Below are positions 17,428 through 28,675 of a DNA stretch of 35,255 nucleotides, one piece after another. How positions within the stretch are numbered: position 1 is the first letter of the stretch; each line of letters opens with the position of its first letter. This stretch comes from a filamentous cyanobacterium CCP3 (lineage in GTDB: Bacteria; Cyanobacteriota; Cyanobacteriia; Phormidesmidales; Phormidesmidaceae): assembly GCA_003022385.1 (NCBI GenBank), contig PYGV01000022.1:1-35255 (forward strand), written 5' to 3'. The position numbers and the translations under genes are program-made. The notes below the pieces were generated by a model. It saw nothing but the letters and a program-made list of their open reading frames with translations, did no database searches and was not told the origin of the DNA.

Positions 17428-20400
17428 ATGACTGAAACCACCGTTTACCAAGCTCCCCCCAACTTTGTTCTGCCCGACCTGGTAGAAATTCAGCGGTCTA
17501 GCTTTCGCTGGTTCCTAGAAGAAGGATTGATCGAAGAGCTGGAGAGCTTTTCTCCGATTACCGACTATACCGGTAAGCTTGAGCTGCACTTTTTGGGCAA
17601 GCAGTACAAGCTCAAAAGCCCCAAGTACGACGTTGACGAAGCCAAGCGGCGGGATGCTACCTATGCCGTGCAGATGTACGTGCCGACTCGGCTAATCAAC
17701 AAAGAGACCGGTGAGATCAAAGAGCAGGAAGTCTTTATTGGCGATCTGCCGCTGATGACCGATCGCGGCACCTTCATCATTAACGGGGCCGAGCGGGTGA
17801 TCGTCAACCAGATTGTGCGTAGCCCTGGGGTTTACTACAAGGCCGAAACCGACAAAAACGGTCGCCGCACCTACAACGCCAACCTGATCCCCAACCGGGG
17901 GGCCTGGCTCAAGTTTGAAACCGACAAAAACGATCTGGTCTGGGTGCGCATTGACAAAACCCGCAAGCTGTCTGCCCAGGTGCTGCTAAAGGCGCTGGGT
18001 CTCACCGACAACGAAATCTTCGACTCGCTGCGCCACCCTGACTACTTCCAAAAAACCATCGAGAAAGAAGGGCAGTTCAGCGAAGAAGAAGCCCTGCTGG
18101 AGCTGTACCGCAAACTGCGTCCTGGTGAACCGCCTACTGTCGCTGGCGGTGAGCAGCTGCTGCACTCTCGCTTCTCTGATCCCAAGCGCTATGACCTGGG
18201 TCGGGTGGGCCGCTACAAGCTCAACCGCAAGCTGCGCCTCAACGTGCCCGACGCCACGCGGGTGCTGACACCTACTGATATTCTGTCGGCGATCGACTAC
18301 CTGATCAACCTGGAGTTCGATATCGGCTCCATCGACGACATTGACCACCTGGGCAACCGGCGGGTGCGCTCCGTCGGCGAGCTGTTGCAAAACCAGGTGC
18401 GCGTGGGTCTCAACCGCCTGGAGCGAATTATTCGTGAGCGGATGACCGTCTCCGACTCCGATTCGCTCACCCCGGCCTCGCTGGTCAACCCCAAGCCGCT
18501 GGTGGCCGCGATTAAGGAGTTCTTTGGCTCCAGCCAGCTGTCTCAATTCATGGACCAGACCAACCCCCTAGCTGAGTTGACCCACAAGCGCCGTATCAGC
18601 GCCCTCGGCCCTGGAGGCCTGACTCGGGAGCGGGCGGGCTTTGCGGTGCGCGACATTCACCCCTCCCACTACGGGCGCATCTGCCCGATTGAAACCCCGG
18701 AGGGTCCTAACGCCGGTCTGATTGGCTCCCTGGCCACCCACGCCCGAGTCAACGAGTTTGGCTTTATCGAAACACCCTTCTTCAAAGCCGAGAATGGCCG
18801 CGTCTTCAAAGACGTTGAGCCTATTTACATGACCGCTGATGAAGAAGACGATCTGCGGGTAGCCCCTGGGGATATTGCCACTGACGAAAATGGCTACATC
18901 ATTGGCGATACCATTCCGGTCCGCTATCGGCAAGACTTCACCACCACCGACTCCACCGAGGTGGACTACGTGGCCGTATCGCCGGTGCAGATTATCTCGG
19001 TGGCCACCTCGCTGATTCCCTTCCTGGAGCACGACGACGCCAACCGCGCCCTAATGGGGTCGAACATGCAGCGTCAGGCGGTGCCGCTGCTGCAGCCTGA
19101 GCGGCCCCTGGTCGGTACCGGCCTGGAGGCCCAGGCCGCCCGCGACTCCGGCATGGTCATTATTAGCCGTACCGACGGTGAGGTCGTCTACCTGGACGCC
19201 GACATGATCAAGGTGCGTGACCCAGAAGGCAACGTCCACGAGTACGAGCTGCAAAAGTACCAGCGATCCAACCAGGATACCTGTCTGAACCAGCGGCCTA
19301 TCGTGTTCCCCGATGAACGGGTGCAGTCGGGGCAGGTGCTAGCCGATGGCTCTGCCACCGAAGGCGGCGAGCTGGCCCTCGGGCAAAACGTGCTGGTGGC
19401 CTACATGCCCTGGGAAGGCTACAACTACGAGGATGCCATCCTGCTCAGCGAGCGCCTGGTGTACGACGACGTCTACACCTCCATTCACGTGGAGAAGTTT
19501 GAGATCGAGGCGCGCCAGACCAAGCTCGGCCCCGAGGAAATCACCCGAGAGATTCCCAACGTTGGGGAGGATGCGCTGCGTCAGCTGGACGAAACCGGCA
19601 TCATCCGCATCGGGGCCTGGGTCGAGTCGGGCGATATTCTGGTGGGTAAGGTCACACCCAAGGGTGAATCGGACCAGCCTCCGGAAGAAAAGCTGCTGCG
19701 GGCCATCTTTGGCGAAAAGGCGCGCGACGTGCGCGACAACTCTCTACGGGTGCCCAACGGCGAAAAGGGCCGGGTGGTTGACGTACGGGTGTTTACTCGG
19801 GAGCAGGGCGATGAGCTGCCCCCCGGTGCCAACATGGTCGTGCGGGTCTATGTGGCTCAAAAGCGCAAGATTCAGGTAGGCGACAAAATGGCCGGTCGTC
19901 ACGGCAATAAGGGGATTATTTCCCGCATTTTGCCCATCGAAGACATGCCTTACCTGCCCGATGGCACTCCCATTGACATTGCCCTCAACCCCCTGGGAGT
20001 TCCCTCTCGGATGAACGTGGGCCAAGTGTTTGAGTGCCTGCTGGGCTGGGCCGCCGAAAACCTCGACGCCCGCTTCAAGGTCATTCCCTTTGACGAGATG
20101 TACGGGGAAGAGGCCTCTCGCAACTCCACCCACGGCAAGCTGATGGAGGCCCGCGAAACCACCGGCAAAGACTGGATCTTCAACCCCGATGACCCCGGCA
20201 AAATTGTGCTCCGGGACGGACGGACGGGTGAAGCCTTCGATAAGGCCATTACAGTCGGTCGCGCCTACATGCTGAAACTGGTGCACCTGGTCGACGACAA
20301 GATCCACGCCCGTTCTACCGGTCCTTACTCTCTGGTGACCCAGCAGCCCTTGGGCGGCAAGGCCCAGCAGGGTGGTCAGCGATTTGGCGAGATGGAGGTA

Positions 20401-20736
20401 TGGGCCTTGGAAGCCTTTGGCGCGGCCTACACCCTCCAGGAGCTGTTGACGGTTAAGTCGGACGACATGCAGGGGCGCAACGAGGCGCTCAATGCGATCG
20501 TCAAAGGCAAATCGATTCCTCGTCCCGGTACCCCTGAGTCCTTCAAGGTGCTGATGCGAGAGTTGCAATCTCTTTGCCTAGACATTGCGGTGCACAAGGT
20601 TGAAACCCGCGAGGACGGTACCAGCCGCGATACGGAGGTAGACCTGATGGCCGACGTCAACAGCCGCCGTACCCCCTCTCGACCAACCTACGAGTCCATT
20701 GCTCGGGATGAAGAGCTAGAAGAAGTGGAAGACTAG
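17428..20736 (+). CDS. rpoB: RNA polymerase beta subunit
   Basis: The 1102-residue beta subunit has the usual cyanobacterial length, shorter than E. coli because the lineage insertions are absent. Visible landmarks are the rifampicin-region segment from [18 protein letters not shown] through [12 protein letters not shown] (about residues 370-400), [12 protein letters not shown] (about 818-829) near the active centre, and the C-terminal [20 protein letters not shown] clamp segment. The rifampicin-contact Asp, His and Ser positions are wild type; the position equivalent to E. coli S522 is Ala. AGGAGA precedes the ATG. rpoC1 follows after 104 bp. The 3.3 kb contain no exact HIP1 octamer, unlike the rest of the window. 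Confidence 0.99.
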   Translation: MTETTVYQAPPNFVLPDLVEIQRSSFRWFLEEGLIEELESFSPITDYTGKLELHFLGKQYKLKSPKYDVDEAKRRDATYAVQMYVPTRLINKETGEIKEQEVFIGDLPLMTDRGTFIINGAERVIVNQIVRSPGVYYKAETDKNGRRTYNANLIPNRGAWLKFETDKNDLVWVRIDKTRKLSAQVLLKALGLTDNEIFDSLRHPDYFQKTIEKEGQFSEEEALLELYRKLRPGEPPTVAGGEQLLHSRFSDPKRYDLGRVGRYKLNRKLRLNVPDATRVLTPTDILSAIDYLINLEFDIGSIDDIDHLGNRRVRSVGELLQNQVRVGLNRLERIIRERMTVSDSDSLTPASLVNPKPLVAAIKEFFGSSQLSQFMDQTNPLAELTHKRRISALGPGGLTRERAGFAVRDIHPSHYGRICPIETPEGPNAGLIGSLATHARVNEFGFIETPFFKAENGRVFKDVEPIYMTADEEDDLRVAPGDIATDENGYIIGDTIPVRYRQDFTTTDSTEVDYVAVSPVQIISVATSLIPFLEHDDANRALMGSNMQRQAVPLLQPERPLVGTGLEAQAARDSGMVIISRTDGEVVYLDADMIKVRDPEGNVHEYELQKYQRSNQDTCLNQRPIVFPDERVQSGQVLADGSATEGGELALGQNVLVAYMPWEGYNYEDAILLSERLVYDDVYTSIHVEKFEIEARQTKLGPEEITREIPNVGEDALRQLDETGIIRIGAWVESGDILVGKVTPKGESDQPPEEKLLRAIFGEKARDVRDNSLRVPNGEKGRVVDVRVFTREQGDELPPGANMVVRVYVAQKRKIQVGDKMAGRHGNKGIISRILPIEDMPYLPDGTPIDIALNPLGVPSRMNVGQVFECLLGWAAENLDARFKVIPFDEMYGEEASRNSTHGKLMEARETTGKDWIFNPDDPGKIVLRDGRTGEAFDKAITVGRAYMLKLVHLVDDKIHARSTGPYSLVTQQPLGGKAQQGGQRFGEMEVWALEAFGAAYTLQELLTVKSDDMQGRNEALNAIVKGKSIPRPGTPESFKVLMRELQSLCLDIAVHKVETREDGTSRDTEVDLMADVNSRRTPSRPTYESIARDEELEEVED

Positions 20737-20840
20737 CCCATCCTCAAGCTGTTCCTCAGGATTTTGCTTAGGCAGTCCTGGGGGGCAGACGTTATTCCTC
20801 ATACCCTAGACCAAGCGCCCTTTCAAGGAAAACACCCAGC

Positions 20841-22715
20841 ATGGCCAAGCTAGAACAACGGTTTGACTACGTCAAAATCGGCCTCGCCTCTCCAGAACGG
20901 ATTCGCCAGTGGGGAGAGCGCACCCTGCCCAACGGTCAAATCGTGGGCGAAGTGACCAAGCCCGAAACGATCAACTACCGCACCCTCAAGCCTGAAATGG
21001 ACGGGCTATTTTGCGAGCGCATCTTTGGCCCCGCCAAGGACTGGGAATGCCACTGCGGCAAGTACAAGCGGGTGCGCCATCGGGGTATTGTGTGCGAGCG
21101 CTGCGGCGTGGAGGTGACCGAGTCGCGGGTGCGTCGTCACCGGATGGGCTACATCAAGCTGGCTGCCCCGGTGGCCCACGTGTGGTATCTGAAGGGTATC
21201 CCCAGCTATATCGCGATTTTGCTCGACATGCCCCTGCGCGATGTGGAGCAGATTGTTTACTTCAACGCCTACGTGGTGCTTGACCCTGGCAATGCTGAAA
21301 ACCTCAGCTATAAGCAGCTGCTGACCGAAGATCAGTGGATCGAGATCGAAGATCAGCTCTACGACGAAGAGACCGAATTGTCTGGGGTTGAGGTCGGCAT
21401 TGGGGCCGAGGCGCTGCAGCGGCTGCTGGAGGATTTGGAGCTAGAGACCACGGCGGAGAAGCTGCGGGAAGATATTGCCAACTCTAAAGGGCAGAAGCGG
21501 GCCAAGCTGATTAAGCGGCTGCGGGTGATCGACAACTTTATCGCCACGGGTTCAAAGACCGAGTGGATGGTGCTGGACGTGATTCCGGTGATTCCGCCCG
21601 ACCTAAGGCCGATGGTGCAGCTGGACGGCGGTCGTTTTGCCACCTCTGACCTCAATGACCTCTACCGTCGGGTGATCAACCGCAACAATCGTCTGGCTCG
21701 CCTACAGGAGATTCTGGCCCCGGAAATCATCGTCCGCAACGAAAAGCGGATGCTGCAGGAGGCCGTTGATGCTCTGATTGACAACGGCCGTCGGGGTCGC
21801 ACTGTGGTTGGAGCCAACAATCGGCCGCTGAAATCTCTCTCTGACATCATTGAGGGTAAACAGGGCCGCTTCCGGCAAAACCTTCTGGGTAAGCGGGTGG
21901 ACTACTCGGGTCGTTCTGTGATTGTGGTGGGTCCTAAGCTGCAAATTCATCAGTGTGGGCTGCCGCGGGAGATGGCGATCGAGCTGTTTCAGCCTTTTGT
22001 CATCCATCGGCTGATTCGTCAGGGTTTGGTCAACAACATCAAGGCGGCTAAAAAGCTGATTCAGCACAACGATCCCAGCGTGTGGGACGTGCTGGAAGAG
22101 GTGATTGAGAGCCACCCCGTGATGCTAAACCGGGCCCCAACCCTGCACCGCTTAGGCATTCAGGCCTTTGAGCCGATCTTGGTAGAGGGACGCGCGATTC
22201 AGCTGCATCCCCTAGTGTGTCCAGCCTTTAACGCCGACTTTGACGGTGACCAGATGGCGGTGCACGTGCCGCTATCGCTGGAGGCTCAATCAGAGGCGCG
22301 TCTGCTGATGCTGGCCTCAAATAACGTGCTGTCGCCCGCGACGGGGCAGCCGATCATTACGCCTTCCCAGGATATGGTGCTGGGCTGCTACTACCTGACG
22401 GCAGAAAACCCTGATGCTACCAAGGGTGAAGGCCACTACTTCGCCAGCATGGAGGACGCCATCATGGCGTTTGAGCAGGGGTTGGTTGCTCTCCATGCCA
22501 AAGTATGGCTGCGGTTTGATGGGGAAGTTGAGTCCGATACGCCTAAGTCAGTAGCTCCCGAGCGGATGGAGGCTGAGGACGGCACTATCACTGAAATCTA
22601 CCCCGATCGCCGCGTGCGTTTAGATAGCGAGGGCAACTTGATTTCTCAGTACATCAAGACCACGCCGGGCCGGATCATCTACAACAAGGCGGTGCTCGAC
22701 GCGATCGCAGGCTAG
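20841..22715 (+). CDS. rpoC1: RNA polymerase gamma subunit (N-terminal part of beta')
   Basis: In cyanobacteria beta' is split, and RpoC1 is its N-terminal part. The 624-residue protein has the zinc-finger cysteines C70, C72, C85 and C88 (CHCG...CERCG). It also has the catalytic magnesium loop [12 protein letters not shown] at about residues 464-475, whose three Asp residues are intact. It ends just after RIIYNKAV, the normal split point. It is in operon with rpoB (104 bp) and rpoC2 (57 bp). A HIP1 octamer lies in the last codons before the stop. Confidence 0.99.
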   Translation: MAKLEQRFDYVKIGLASPERIRQWGERTLPNGQIVGEVTKPETINYRTLKPEMDGLFCERIFGPAKDWECHCGKYKRVRHRGIVCERCGVEVTESRVRRHRMGYIKLAAPVAHVWYLKGIPSYIAILLDMPLRDVEQIVYFNAYVVLDPGNAENLSYKQLLTEDQWIEIEDQLYDEETELSGVEVGIGAEALQRLLEDLELETTAEKLREDIANSKGQKRAKLIKRLRVIDNFIATGSKTEWMVLDVIPVIPPDLRPMVQLDGGRFATSDLNDLYRRVINRNNRLARLQEILAPEIIVRNEKRMLQEAVDALIDNGRRGRTVVGANNRPLKSLSDIIEGKQGRFRQNLLGKRVDYSGRSVIVVGPKLQIHQCGLPREMAIELFQPFVIHRLIRQGLVNNIKAAKKLIQHNDPSVWDVLEEVIESHPVMLNRAPTLHRLGIQAFEPILVEGRAIQLHPLVCPAFNADFDGDQMAVHVPLSLEAQSEARLLMLASNNVLSPATGQPIITPSQDMVLGCYYLTAENPDATKGEGHYFASMEDAIMAFEQGLVALHAKVWLRFDGEVESDTPKSVAPERMEAEDGTITEIYPDRRVRLDSEGNLISQYIKTTPGRIIYNKAVLDAIAG

Positions 22716-22772
22716 GGGCCACACCACCAGTACAGCACGAACATCACAGGCATATTACAAAGGGCAAAACCT

Positions 22773-25700
22773 ATGGCTGAGCAAGGGGCACCTCAATCCT
22801 CTCTGATCTTTCGGAACCGTATCATTGACAAAAAACAGCTCAAGAAGCTGATTGCCTGGTCGTTTACCCAACACGGCACCGCGCGTACCTCCCAAATGGC
22901 CGACCGCATTAAGGAACTGGGGTTTAAGTACGCCACCCGAGCTGGGGTTTCCATTAGCGTGGAAGACCTCCAGGTGCCGCAGGAGAAGAAGGGCATGCTG
23001 GCCGCTGCCGAGGAAGACATTCGCGTTACCGAGGAGCGCTACACCCGCGGCGAAATTACCGAGGTGGAGCGACTCACCAAGGTTATCGACACCTGGAACG
23101 ACACCAGTGAAGAGCTGAAAGACCAGGTGGTCAAAAACTTCAAAGAAAACAACCCGCTCAACTCGGTCTACATGATGGCCTTTTCCGGGGCCCGGGGGAA
23201 TATTTCCCAGGTCCGGCAGCTGGTGGGCATGCGGGGTTTGATGGCTAACCCCCAGGGGGAAATTATTGACCTGCCGATCAAAACCAACTTCCGGGAGGGA
23301 TTGACCGTTACCGAGTACGTGATCTCCTCCTACGGTGCTCGTAAGGGCCTGGTCGATACCGCCCTACGGACGGCAGACTCAGGCTACCTAACCCGCCGTC
23401 TTGTTGACGTATCTCAGGACGTGATTATCCGTGAGCACGACTGCGGCACTGAGCGGGGCATTCCCCTGCGCAGCATGACCGACGGTGAGCGAGTGCTGAT
23501 TCCTCTAGAAAATCGCTTGCTGGGTCGGGTGGTCGCTGAGGATGTGGTGCATCCCCAAACCGGTGAGGTGCTGCTGGAGAAAGACCATCCCGTCTCCCCC
23601 GAGACCGCCGAAATGCTGGCTGAGGCTGGTGTTGAAGGGGTAGTGGTGCGATCGCCCCTCACCTGCGAGGCGACCCGTTCTGTCTGCCGTCTCTGCTACG
23701 GCTGGAGCCTGGCTCACTCCGAAATGGTTGATCTAGGTGAAGCCGTGGGCATTATCGCCGCCCAGTCGATTGGTGAGCCCGGCACCCAGATGACCATGCG
23801 CACCTTCCACACGGGCGGTACGTTTACCGGCGAAGTGGCACCCCGCATTCGGGCTGTTAAGGACGGCACCGTAAAGCTGCCCAAAAACCTGAAAACCCGA
23901 GCCTTCCGCACCCGCTACGGTGAAGAAGCCCTCATGCTGGAGGCCAACGCCGACATCGTGATTGAGGGCACGGGCAAAAACAAAACCGAGTCGCTGCCCC
24001 AGGGCACAATTTTGTTTGTCAACGACGGCGAAACCGTGCAGAAGGAGCAGCTGCTAGCCGAGCTGCCCTCTGCTGGACGCACCCGCAAAGTGACTGAAAA
24101 GGCCACCAAGGACGTGACCTCTGATCTGGCTGGGGAAGTGAAATTTGCCGGTCTGGTCCAGGAAGAAAAAACCGACCGCCAGGGCAACACGACTCGCCTG
24201 GCCCAGCGGGGCGGTCTGCTGTGGGTGCTGGCGGGCGACGTTTACAACCTGCCCCCCAGCGCCGAGCCCGTGGTGCGCAACGGCGACTACGTTAACGCCG
24301 ACGACACCCTGGCTGAAACCAAACTCACCACCGAACGGGGTGGTCTGGTGCGCCTGCCCGAAGCCGACGACGAAAAGGGCACCCGCGAGGTCGAAATTAT
24401 CACCGCCTCGGTGATGCTCGACCAGGCCCACGTCCGTAAGGAGCACGGCCAGGGCCGCGAGCACTACTTCATTGAAACCGCCTACGGTCAGCGCTTTTCC
24501 CTGATTGCTACGCCTGGAGCTAAAGTTACCAGCGGCCAGGTGATTGCCGAACTCGAAGACGATCGCTACCACACCCAAACCGGCGGTATCGTCAAGTTCT
24601 CCGGCGTTGATGTGGCCAAAAAGGGTAAAGGCAAGCAAGGCTACGAAGTGGTGCAGGGTGGCACCCTGCTGTGGATTCCGGAAGAAGCCCACGAGGTCAA
24701 CAAAGACATCTCGCTGCTGATGGTGGAAGACGGTCAATACCTGGAGGCAGGAACCGAGGTCGTCAAGGACATCTTCTGTCAAAACAGCGGCGTGGTCGAA
24801 GTCACCCAGAAGAACGACATTCTGCGCGAGATTTTGATCAAACCCGGCGAAATCCACATGGTGGATGCACCCGAGGATGTCATGGATCGCGATGGCACCC
24901 TGGTCAACGCGGGCGAAGAGGTGATGCCAGGTCTGGTAGCCGATGCGCTGCGCTACGTCGAGTATGTCGAAACCCCCGATGGTCCTGCCCTGCTGCTGCG
25001 CCCAGTGGAGGAGTACGTCGTCCCCGACGAGCCCGCTGTGCCCAGCCAGGACAGCGCCGCCGATGCCGCCGGTTCGATCAAACTGCGCGCCATTCAGCGC
25101 ATTCCCTTTAAAGATGGGGAGCGGGTGAAGTCGGTGGATGGGGTTGAGCTCCTGCGCACCCAGCTGGTGCTCGATATCGAAGACGAATCACCCCACGTGG
25201 TCGCCGACATCGAGCTGGTGCCCGACGATCAAGACGCTGACCTGATGCGCCTGCAAATGGTGGTGCTCGAAACCCAGGTGATTCGCCGCGATGTGGTGGC
25301 CGACCAAACCCAGGGCAAAACCGTGACCCGGCTGCTGGTCGAAGACGGCCAGCAAATTGAGCCGGGAGCGGTGGTAGCCCGCACCGAGATTCGCTGTAAA
25401 GAATCGGGCGAAGTGCGCGGTATTCGCGAGGGACAGGAAGCCATTCGCCGGGTGCTGGTGGTGCGAGAGGCTGACCGGGTGAAGGTAGATCTCCAGGGGC
25501 AGTCTCCGACCGTGAAGGTAGGTGATCTGGTAGTGGCCAATACGGAGCTGGCTCCAGGATTGAGCTACGAAGAGTCGGGAGAGGTGACTGCCCTCGAAGG
25601 TGGTCAGGTATCTCTGCGACTGGCTCGTCCCTACCGAGTGTCTACCGGTGCAGTTCTGCACATTGAAGATGGCGACCTGGTACAGCGGGGTGACAATCTG

Positions 25701-26768
25701 GTGCTGCTGGTGTTTGAGCGGGCTAAGACCGGCGACATCATTCAGGGTCTGCCTCGAATTGAAGAGCTGCTGGAGGCCCGCAAGCCGAAGGAAGCCTGTG
25801 TGCTGGCCGAGCGCCCAGGCAATGCCCAGGTGGTCTACAGCGATGACGAAACCGTAGAGGTGAAGATTGTTGAAGACGATGGCGTGGTCACGGAGTACCC
25901 GATTAGCCCAGGTCAAAACGTGCTGGTGTCCGATGGTCAGCGGGTCAGCACCGCCGAGCACCTGACCGACGGTCCCGCCAACCCCCACCAGATCCTAGAG
26001 GTGTTCTTCAAGTACAATCTCAGCCAGGGCATGGGCATTCACGATGCAGCCCTGGGCGCGCTGCAAAAGGTGCAGTCGTTCCTGGTCAACGAGGTGCAGT
26101 CGGTGTATCAGTCCCAGGGGATCGATATCTCTGACAAGCACACCGAGGTGATCGTACGGCAGATGTCGTCGAAGTGCCGTATCGACGACGGTGGTGACAC
26201 CACGATGCTGCCGGGCGAGCTGGTCGAGATTTACCAGGTTGAGCAGGTGAACGAAGCGATGGCAATTACCGGCGGTGCCCCGGCAGAATACACCCCAGTG
26301 CTGCTGGGTATCACCAAGGCCTCGCTAAACACCGACAGCTTTATCTCGGCGGCTAGCTTCCAGGAGACCACCCGGGTACTGACTGAGGCAGCGATTGAGG
26401 GCAAATCTGACTGGCTGCGCGGCCTGAAGGAGAACGTCATCATCGGCCGTCTGATTCCGGCCGGTACCGGCTACAACGCCTATGAGGAAACCCCATCTCC
26501 AGAGCTCGACCCAGCCTATGAGTCGGCCATTTTGGACGACGATATGGTGCTGCAAGATGTGGTGCTGGATGACTTCACCGCCCGCAGCTATGATTTGGAG
26601 GGCAACCTCAGCATGCTCAATGACGACGAAATGATCGGCGGCATGTCTCTGGATGAGGGCGGTTCTCGCGGCGGTGGGGCCGGCAATGGTGACTTTGGCG
26701 GCCTTGGTAACGGTGCTGGGATGGACGATGATGACCTGCTGATTGACGATCAGACCGAAGCCGACTAG
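22773..26768 (+). CDS. rpoC2: RNA polymerase beta' subunit (C-terminal part of beta')
   Basis: RpoC2 carries the C-terminal half of beta'. The 1331-residue protein has the second zinc site (C224, C298, C305 and C308) and the trigger-loop/bridge region ([37 protein letters not shown]). A large insertion of repeated sandwich-barrel hybrid motifs follows (about residues 345-980), as known for cyanobacterial SI3, and then the conserved end ([21 protein letters not shown]). The final 40 residues are unusual in composition: Gly-rich, then Asp-rich. It is the last gene of the rpo unit, with a strong hairpin 77 bp downstream of the stop. Confidence 0.99.
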   Translation: MAEQGAPQSSLIFRNRIIDKKQLKKLIAWSFTQHGTARTSQMADRIKELGFKYATRAGVSISVEDLQVPQEKKGMLAAAEEDIRVTEERYTRGEITEVERLTKVIDTWNDTSEELKDQVVKNFKENNPLNSVYMMAFSGARGNISQVRQLVGMRGLMANPQGEIIDLPIKTNFREGLTVTEYVISSYGARKGLVDTALRTADSGYLTRRLVDVSQDVIIREHDCGTERGIPLRSMTDGERVLIPLENRLLGRVVAEDVVHPQTGEVLLEKDHPVSPETAEMLAEAGVEGVVVRSPLTCEATRSVCRLCYGWSLAHSEMVDLGEAVGIIAAQSIGEPGTQMTMRTFHTGGTFTGEVAPRIRAVKDGTVKLPKNLKTRAFRTRYGEEALMLEANADIVIEGTGKNKTESLPQGTILFVNDGETVQKEQLLAELPSAGRTRKVTEKATKDVTSDLAGEVKFAGLVQEEKTDRQGNTTRLAQRGGLLWVLAGDVYNLPPSAEPVVRNGDYVNADDTLAETKLTTERGGLVRLPEADDEKGTREVEIITASVMLDQAHVRKEHGQGREHYFIETAYGQRFSLIATPGAKVTSGQVIAELEDDRYHTQTGGIVKFSGVDVAKKGKGKQGYEVVQGGTLLWIPEEAHEVNKDISLLMVEDGQYLEAGTEVVKDIFCQNSGVVEVTQKNDILREILIKPGEIHMVDAPEDVMDRDGTLVNAGEEVMPGLVADALRYVEYVETPDGPALLLRPVEEYVVPDEPAVPSQDSAADAAGSIKLRAIQRIPFKDGERVKSVDGVELLRTQLVLDIEDESPHVVADIELVPDDQDADLMRLQMVVLETQVIRRDVVADQTQGKTVTRLLVEDGQQIEPGAVVARTEIRCKESGEVRGIREGQEAIRRVLVVREADRVKVDLQGQSPTVKVGDLVVANTELAPGLSYEESGEVTALEGGQVSLRLARPYRVSTGAVLHIEDGDLVQRGDNLVLLVFERAKTGDIIQGLPRIEELLEARKPKEACVLAERPGNAQVVYSDDETVEVKIVEDDGVVTEYPISPGQNVLVSDGQRVSTAEHLTDGPANPHQILEVFFKYNLSQGMGIHDAALGALQKVQSFLVNEVQSVYQSQGIDISDKHTEVIVRQMSSKCRIDDGGDTTMLPGELVEIYQVEQVNEAMAITGGAPAEYTPVLLGITKASLNTDSFISAASFQETTRVLTEAAIEGKSDWLRGLKENVIIGRLIPAGTGYNAYEETPSPELDPAYESAILDDDMVLQDVVLDDFTARSYDLEGNLSMLNDDEMIGGMSLDEGGSRGGGAGNGDFGGLGNGAGMDDDDLLIDDQTEAD

Positions 26769-26845
26769 GCTGCGAACCAGCTAGGCACAGTCTGGGCTGA
26801 GATACCCAGCTGTGTCTTAAGCTAGCTGGCCAACGCGATCGCATT

Positions 26846-26879
26846 AACGTCTCGGCTGATTTAGATCAGCCGAGACGTT
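26846..26879 (+). terminator. Hairpin after rpoC2, probable transcription terminator
   Basis: A perfect 15-bp stem, AACGTCTCGGCTGAT (26846-26860) and ATCAGCCGAGACGTT (26865-26879), has a 4-nt TTAG loop. The following sequence GTGTTATTTGG is only moderately T-rich, so it is not a textbook intrinsic terminator. Its position 77 bp after rpoC2 and 90 bp before the next gene supports a terminator or an mRNA 3'-end stabiliser. Confidence 0.7.
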
Positions 26880-26968
26880 GTGTTATTTGGGTTTACAGTG
26901 ACAGAGTTGGTCCTGAGGAAGCTGTCTTCGATTTATTGTGTGGTTGTGCCCTTTTCCTAGCTCAAGCT

Positions 26969-27514
26969 ATGTCTATCTCTATCTTTTTGAGCTTTCCTAA
27001 ACCCTGCTTTAAGCAGCAAGAGCTATTTATTCAGCAGGTGCGCGACTATCTGAAAGGTCGCGACTTTACGCCTCGCACCCTGGGCGTTACCGACTACGAT
27101 ATGGATGCTCCATTGACCGCCATCCGACGGCTGATGCTAGAGTCCAATGGCTTGATTACCGTCGCCTTTCGGCGCACTTTTATCGAGAAAGGTACGGCTC
27201 GCCTCCGCACTGACGTTGATGCCCTTAGCGAAGAAACGGTAGATGGTCAGTGGCTGACCACACCCTGGGCCCATATCGAACCGGCTATGGCGTACCAATT
27301 AGGTCTGCCCATATTAATTTTGCGGGAAAAAGGGGTGCTGGCTGACGGCATTTTAGAGCGGGGTATCGCCGGTTTTTACATGCCTGAGTTCGATCTAGAG
27401 CAACCGATCAGCAGCTACTTTTCATCCGGCGAATGGAGCGGCATGATTGGTCGGTGGGAAGGTTATGTCAGAGCCGTGGTCGAAAAGAAAGGTCGTCCGC
27501 CGCTGCTGTTCTAG
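26969..27514 (+). CDS. TIR-like / deoxyribosyltransferase-like flavodoxin-fold protein, function unknown
   Basis: I do not recognise a named gene. The 181-residue soluble protein begins with a strand and Ser-rich turn (MSISIFLSFPKP). It continues with a helix, RTLGVTDYDMDAPL, the buried strand GLITVAF, and TPWAHIEPAMAYQLGLPILIL. The order strand, helix, strand, then Glu (E104) on a helix followed by a strand ending the core matches TIR, nucleoside deoxyribosyltransferase and related NAD/nucleotide-cleaving folds. E104 would be the catalytic Glu (inference). There are no membrane segments. ATG 26969 is chosen over an upstream TTG at 26936. It stands alone between the rpo operon terminator and rnpB, about 37 bp before the RNA gene. 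I see no partner genes of Thoeris or CBASS. Confidence 0.6.
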   Translation: MSISIFLSFPKPCFKQQELFIQQVRDYLKGRDFTPRTLGVTDYDMDAPLTAIRRLMLESNGLITVAFRRTFIEKGTARLRTDVDALSEETVDGQWLTTPWAHIEPAMAYQLGLPILILREKGVLADGILERGIAGFYMPEFDLEQPISSYFSSGEWSGMIGRWEGYVRAVVEKKGRPPLLF

Positions 27515-27550
27515 CGGCTTTATCTACCCTGGGGTTTAAACTAGAGACCA

Positions 27551-27930
27551 GAGGGAGGTAGCGCAGGCGGTTGCGGACTGGTGTTTGCCAGTCTGAGGAA
27601 AGTCCGGGCTCCCGAAAGACCAGACCTGCTGGGTAACGCCCAGTGCGGGCGACCGTGAGGAGAGTGCCACAGAAACATACCGCCGATGGCCTTTGGTCAA
27701 TGACTTGAGGGCACAGGTAAGGGTGCAAGGGTGCGGTAAGAGCGCACCAGCAGCATCGAGAGGTGCTGGCTAGGTAAACCCCGGTCGGGTGCAAGGTCAA
27801 GGGGCAAGGTTGGTCTTTTTCCGGCCCCGTCGTTGAGTACCGCAAGAGGCGTCTGGCAACAGGCGTCCCAGATAGATAACCGCCCCCCCGGCAGCGGGGG
27901 AACAGAACCCGGCTTATGTCTACCTCCTTC
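27551..27930 (+). ncRNA. rnpB: RNase P RNA (bacterial type A)
   Basis: This is the catalytic RNA that removes 5' leaders from pre-tRNAs. Conserved blocks occur in order: GAGGAAAGTCCGGGC (27595-27609), AGAAACATACCGCC (27671-27684), GGTAAACCCCGG (27773-27784), GCAAGGTCAAGG (27791-27802) and ACAGAACCCGGCTTAT (27902-27917). The ends pair: GGAGGTAG (27554-27561) with CTACCTCC (27920-27927), the P1 helix. The length of about 380 nt fits cyanobacterial examples. A TTTAAACT word about 15 nt upstream may be the -10 box. The exact ends are estimates. rnc follows 23 bp downstream of the estimated end. Confidence 0.96.
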
Positions 27931-27952
27931 CCCTCTAATCGTTCCACGGGCC

Positions 27953-28675
27953 GTGACTGAATTACCGCTCTCCCGTCAGCAACAGCTGGAGCGCTGGGTG
28001 CAAACGCTGAGACTACCCGCTAGTCTTGATTTGACCCGCTTAGACCAGGCGTTGACTCACAAGTCGGCGGATGCCCGCTACAACTATGAACAGCTTGAGC
28101 TGCTGGGGGATGCGGTCCTGCGTCTGGCGGCAACAGAGTGCCTGCAGGAGCTCTTCCCTGAGGCCTCGGTGGGTGAACTGTCGGCGATTCGGTCGGTGCT
28201 GATTAGCGATCGCAGCCTGGCCCAACTGGCCCAAGAGCTGGGGCTGCATCCCTACCTGATCGTCGGCCCCGGCATGAAAGCTGGGCCGACTCACCTGGCC
28301 GATGCCTTAGAAGCCGTAGTCGCCGTGCTGTATCTAGACACCCACAGCCTGGAGCGGGTGCGAGCCTGGCTAGACGACTCGCTGCGCCAGAGGGCGATCG
28401 CGGTTCACCAAGACCCTACCAGGCAGAACTACAAAGTCGCGCTGCAAGAACTCACCCAGGCCCACAGTAAGGCCCTGCCTGAGTACCGCACCGCCGAACA
28501 GCGCCCTGCAGACGGCGACCCCCAGCGGTATCAATCGACCGTATGGTTTCGGGAAACCTGTTGGGGAACCGGCTACGGCCCCACCAAAAAGCAGGCCGAG
28601 CAGGCCGCTGCCGCCGTCGCCTACGATCGCCTGCGCCCAGCCCTTGGCCATGACCCACCCGCTAAATCCCCCTGA
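27953..28675 (+). CDS. rnc: Ribonuclease III
   Basis: RNase III cleaves double-stranded RNA in rRNA and mRNA processing. The 240-residue protein has the catalytic signature YEQLELLGDAVLRLAA, with E49 and D53. The second metal set is D117 and E120 in LADALEAVVAVLYLD. A double-stranded RNA-binding domain spans about 165-232, ending GPTKKQAEQAAAAVAYDRL. The start is taken as GTG 27953 (VTELPLSRQQ). The open frame upstream to 27833 lies inside rnpB and encodes no family sequence. It is 26 bp overlapped by the next gene, suggesting coupling. Being directly after rnpB makes this an RNA-processing pair. Confidence 0.95.
   Translation: MTELPLSRQQQLERWVQTLRLPASLDLTRLDQALTHKSADARYNYEQLELLGDAVLRLAATECLQELFPEASVGELSAIRSVLISDRSLAQLAQELGLHPYLIVGPGMKAGPTHLADALEAVVAVLYLDTHSLERVRAWLDDSLRQRAIAVHQDPTRQNYKVALQELTQAHSKALPEYRTAEQRPADGDPQRYQSTVWFRETCWGTGYGPTKKQAEQAAAAVAYDRLRPALGHDPPAKSP

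Noticed and set aside
19744-20568. 274-codon minus-strand frame inside rpoB
   Set aside because: Shadow of the strongly constrained rpoB reading frame.
25188-25988. 266-codon minus-strand frame inside rpoC2
   Set aside because: His/Leu/Gln-rich shadow of the RpoC2 insertion coding sequence; no start signals.
26969-27514. Thoeris or CBASS defence system
   Set aside because: Only the TIR-like protein is present; neighbours are rpoC2, rnpB and rnc, with no ThsA, cyclase or other effector gene.
27468-27947. 159-codon minus-strand frame over rnpB
   Set aside because: The sequence is accounted for by the conserved RNase P RNA blocks and pairing ends.
27833-27952. Longer rnc start
   Set aside because: The extra 40 codons fall inside rnpB and encode no RNase III family sequence.
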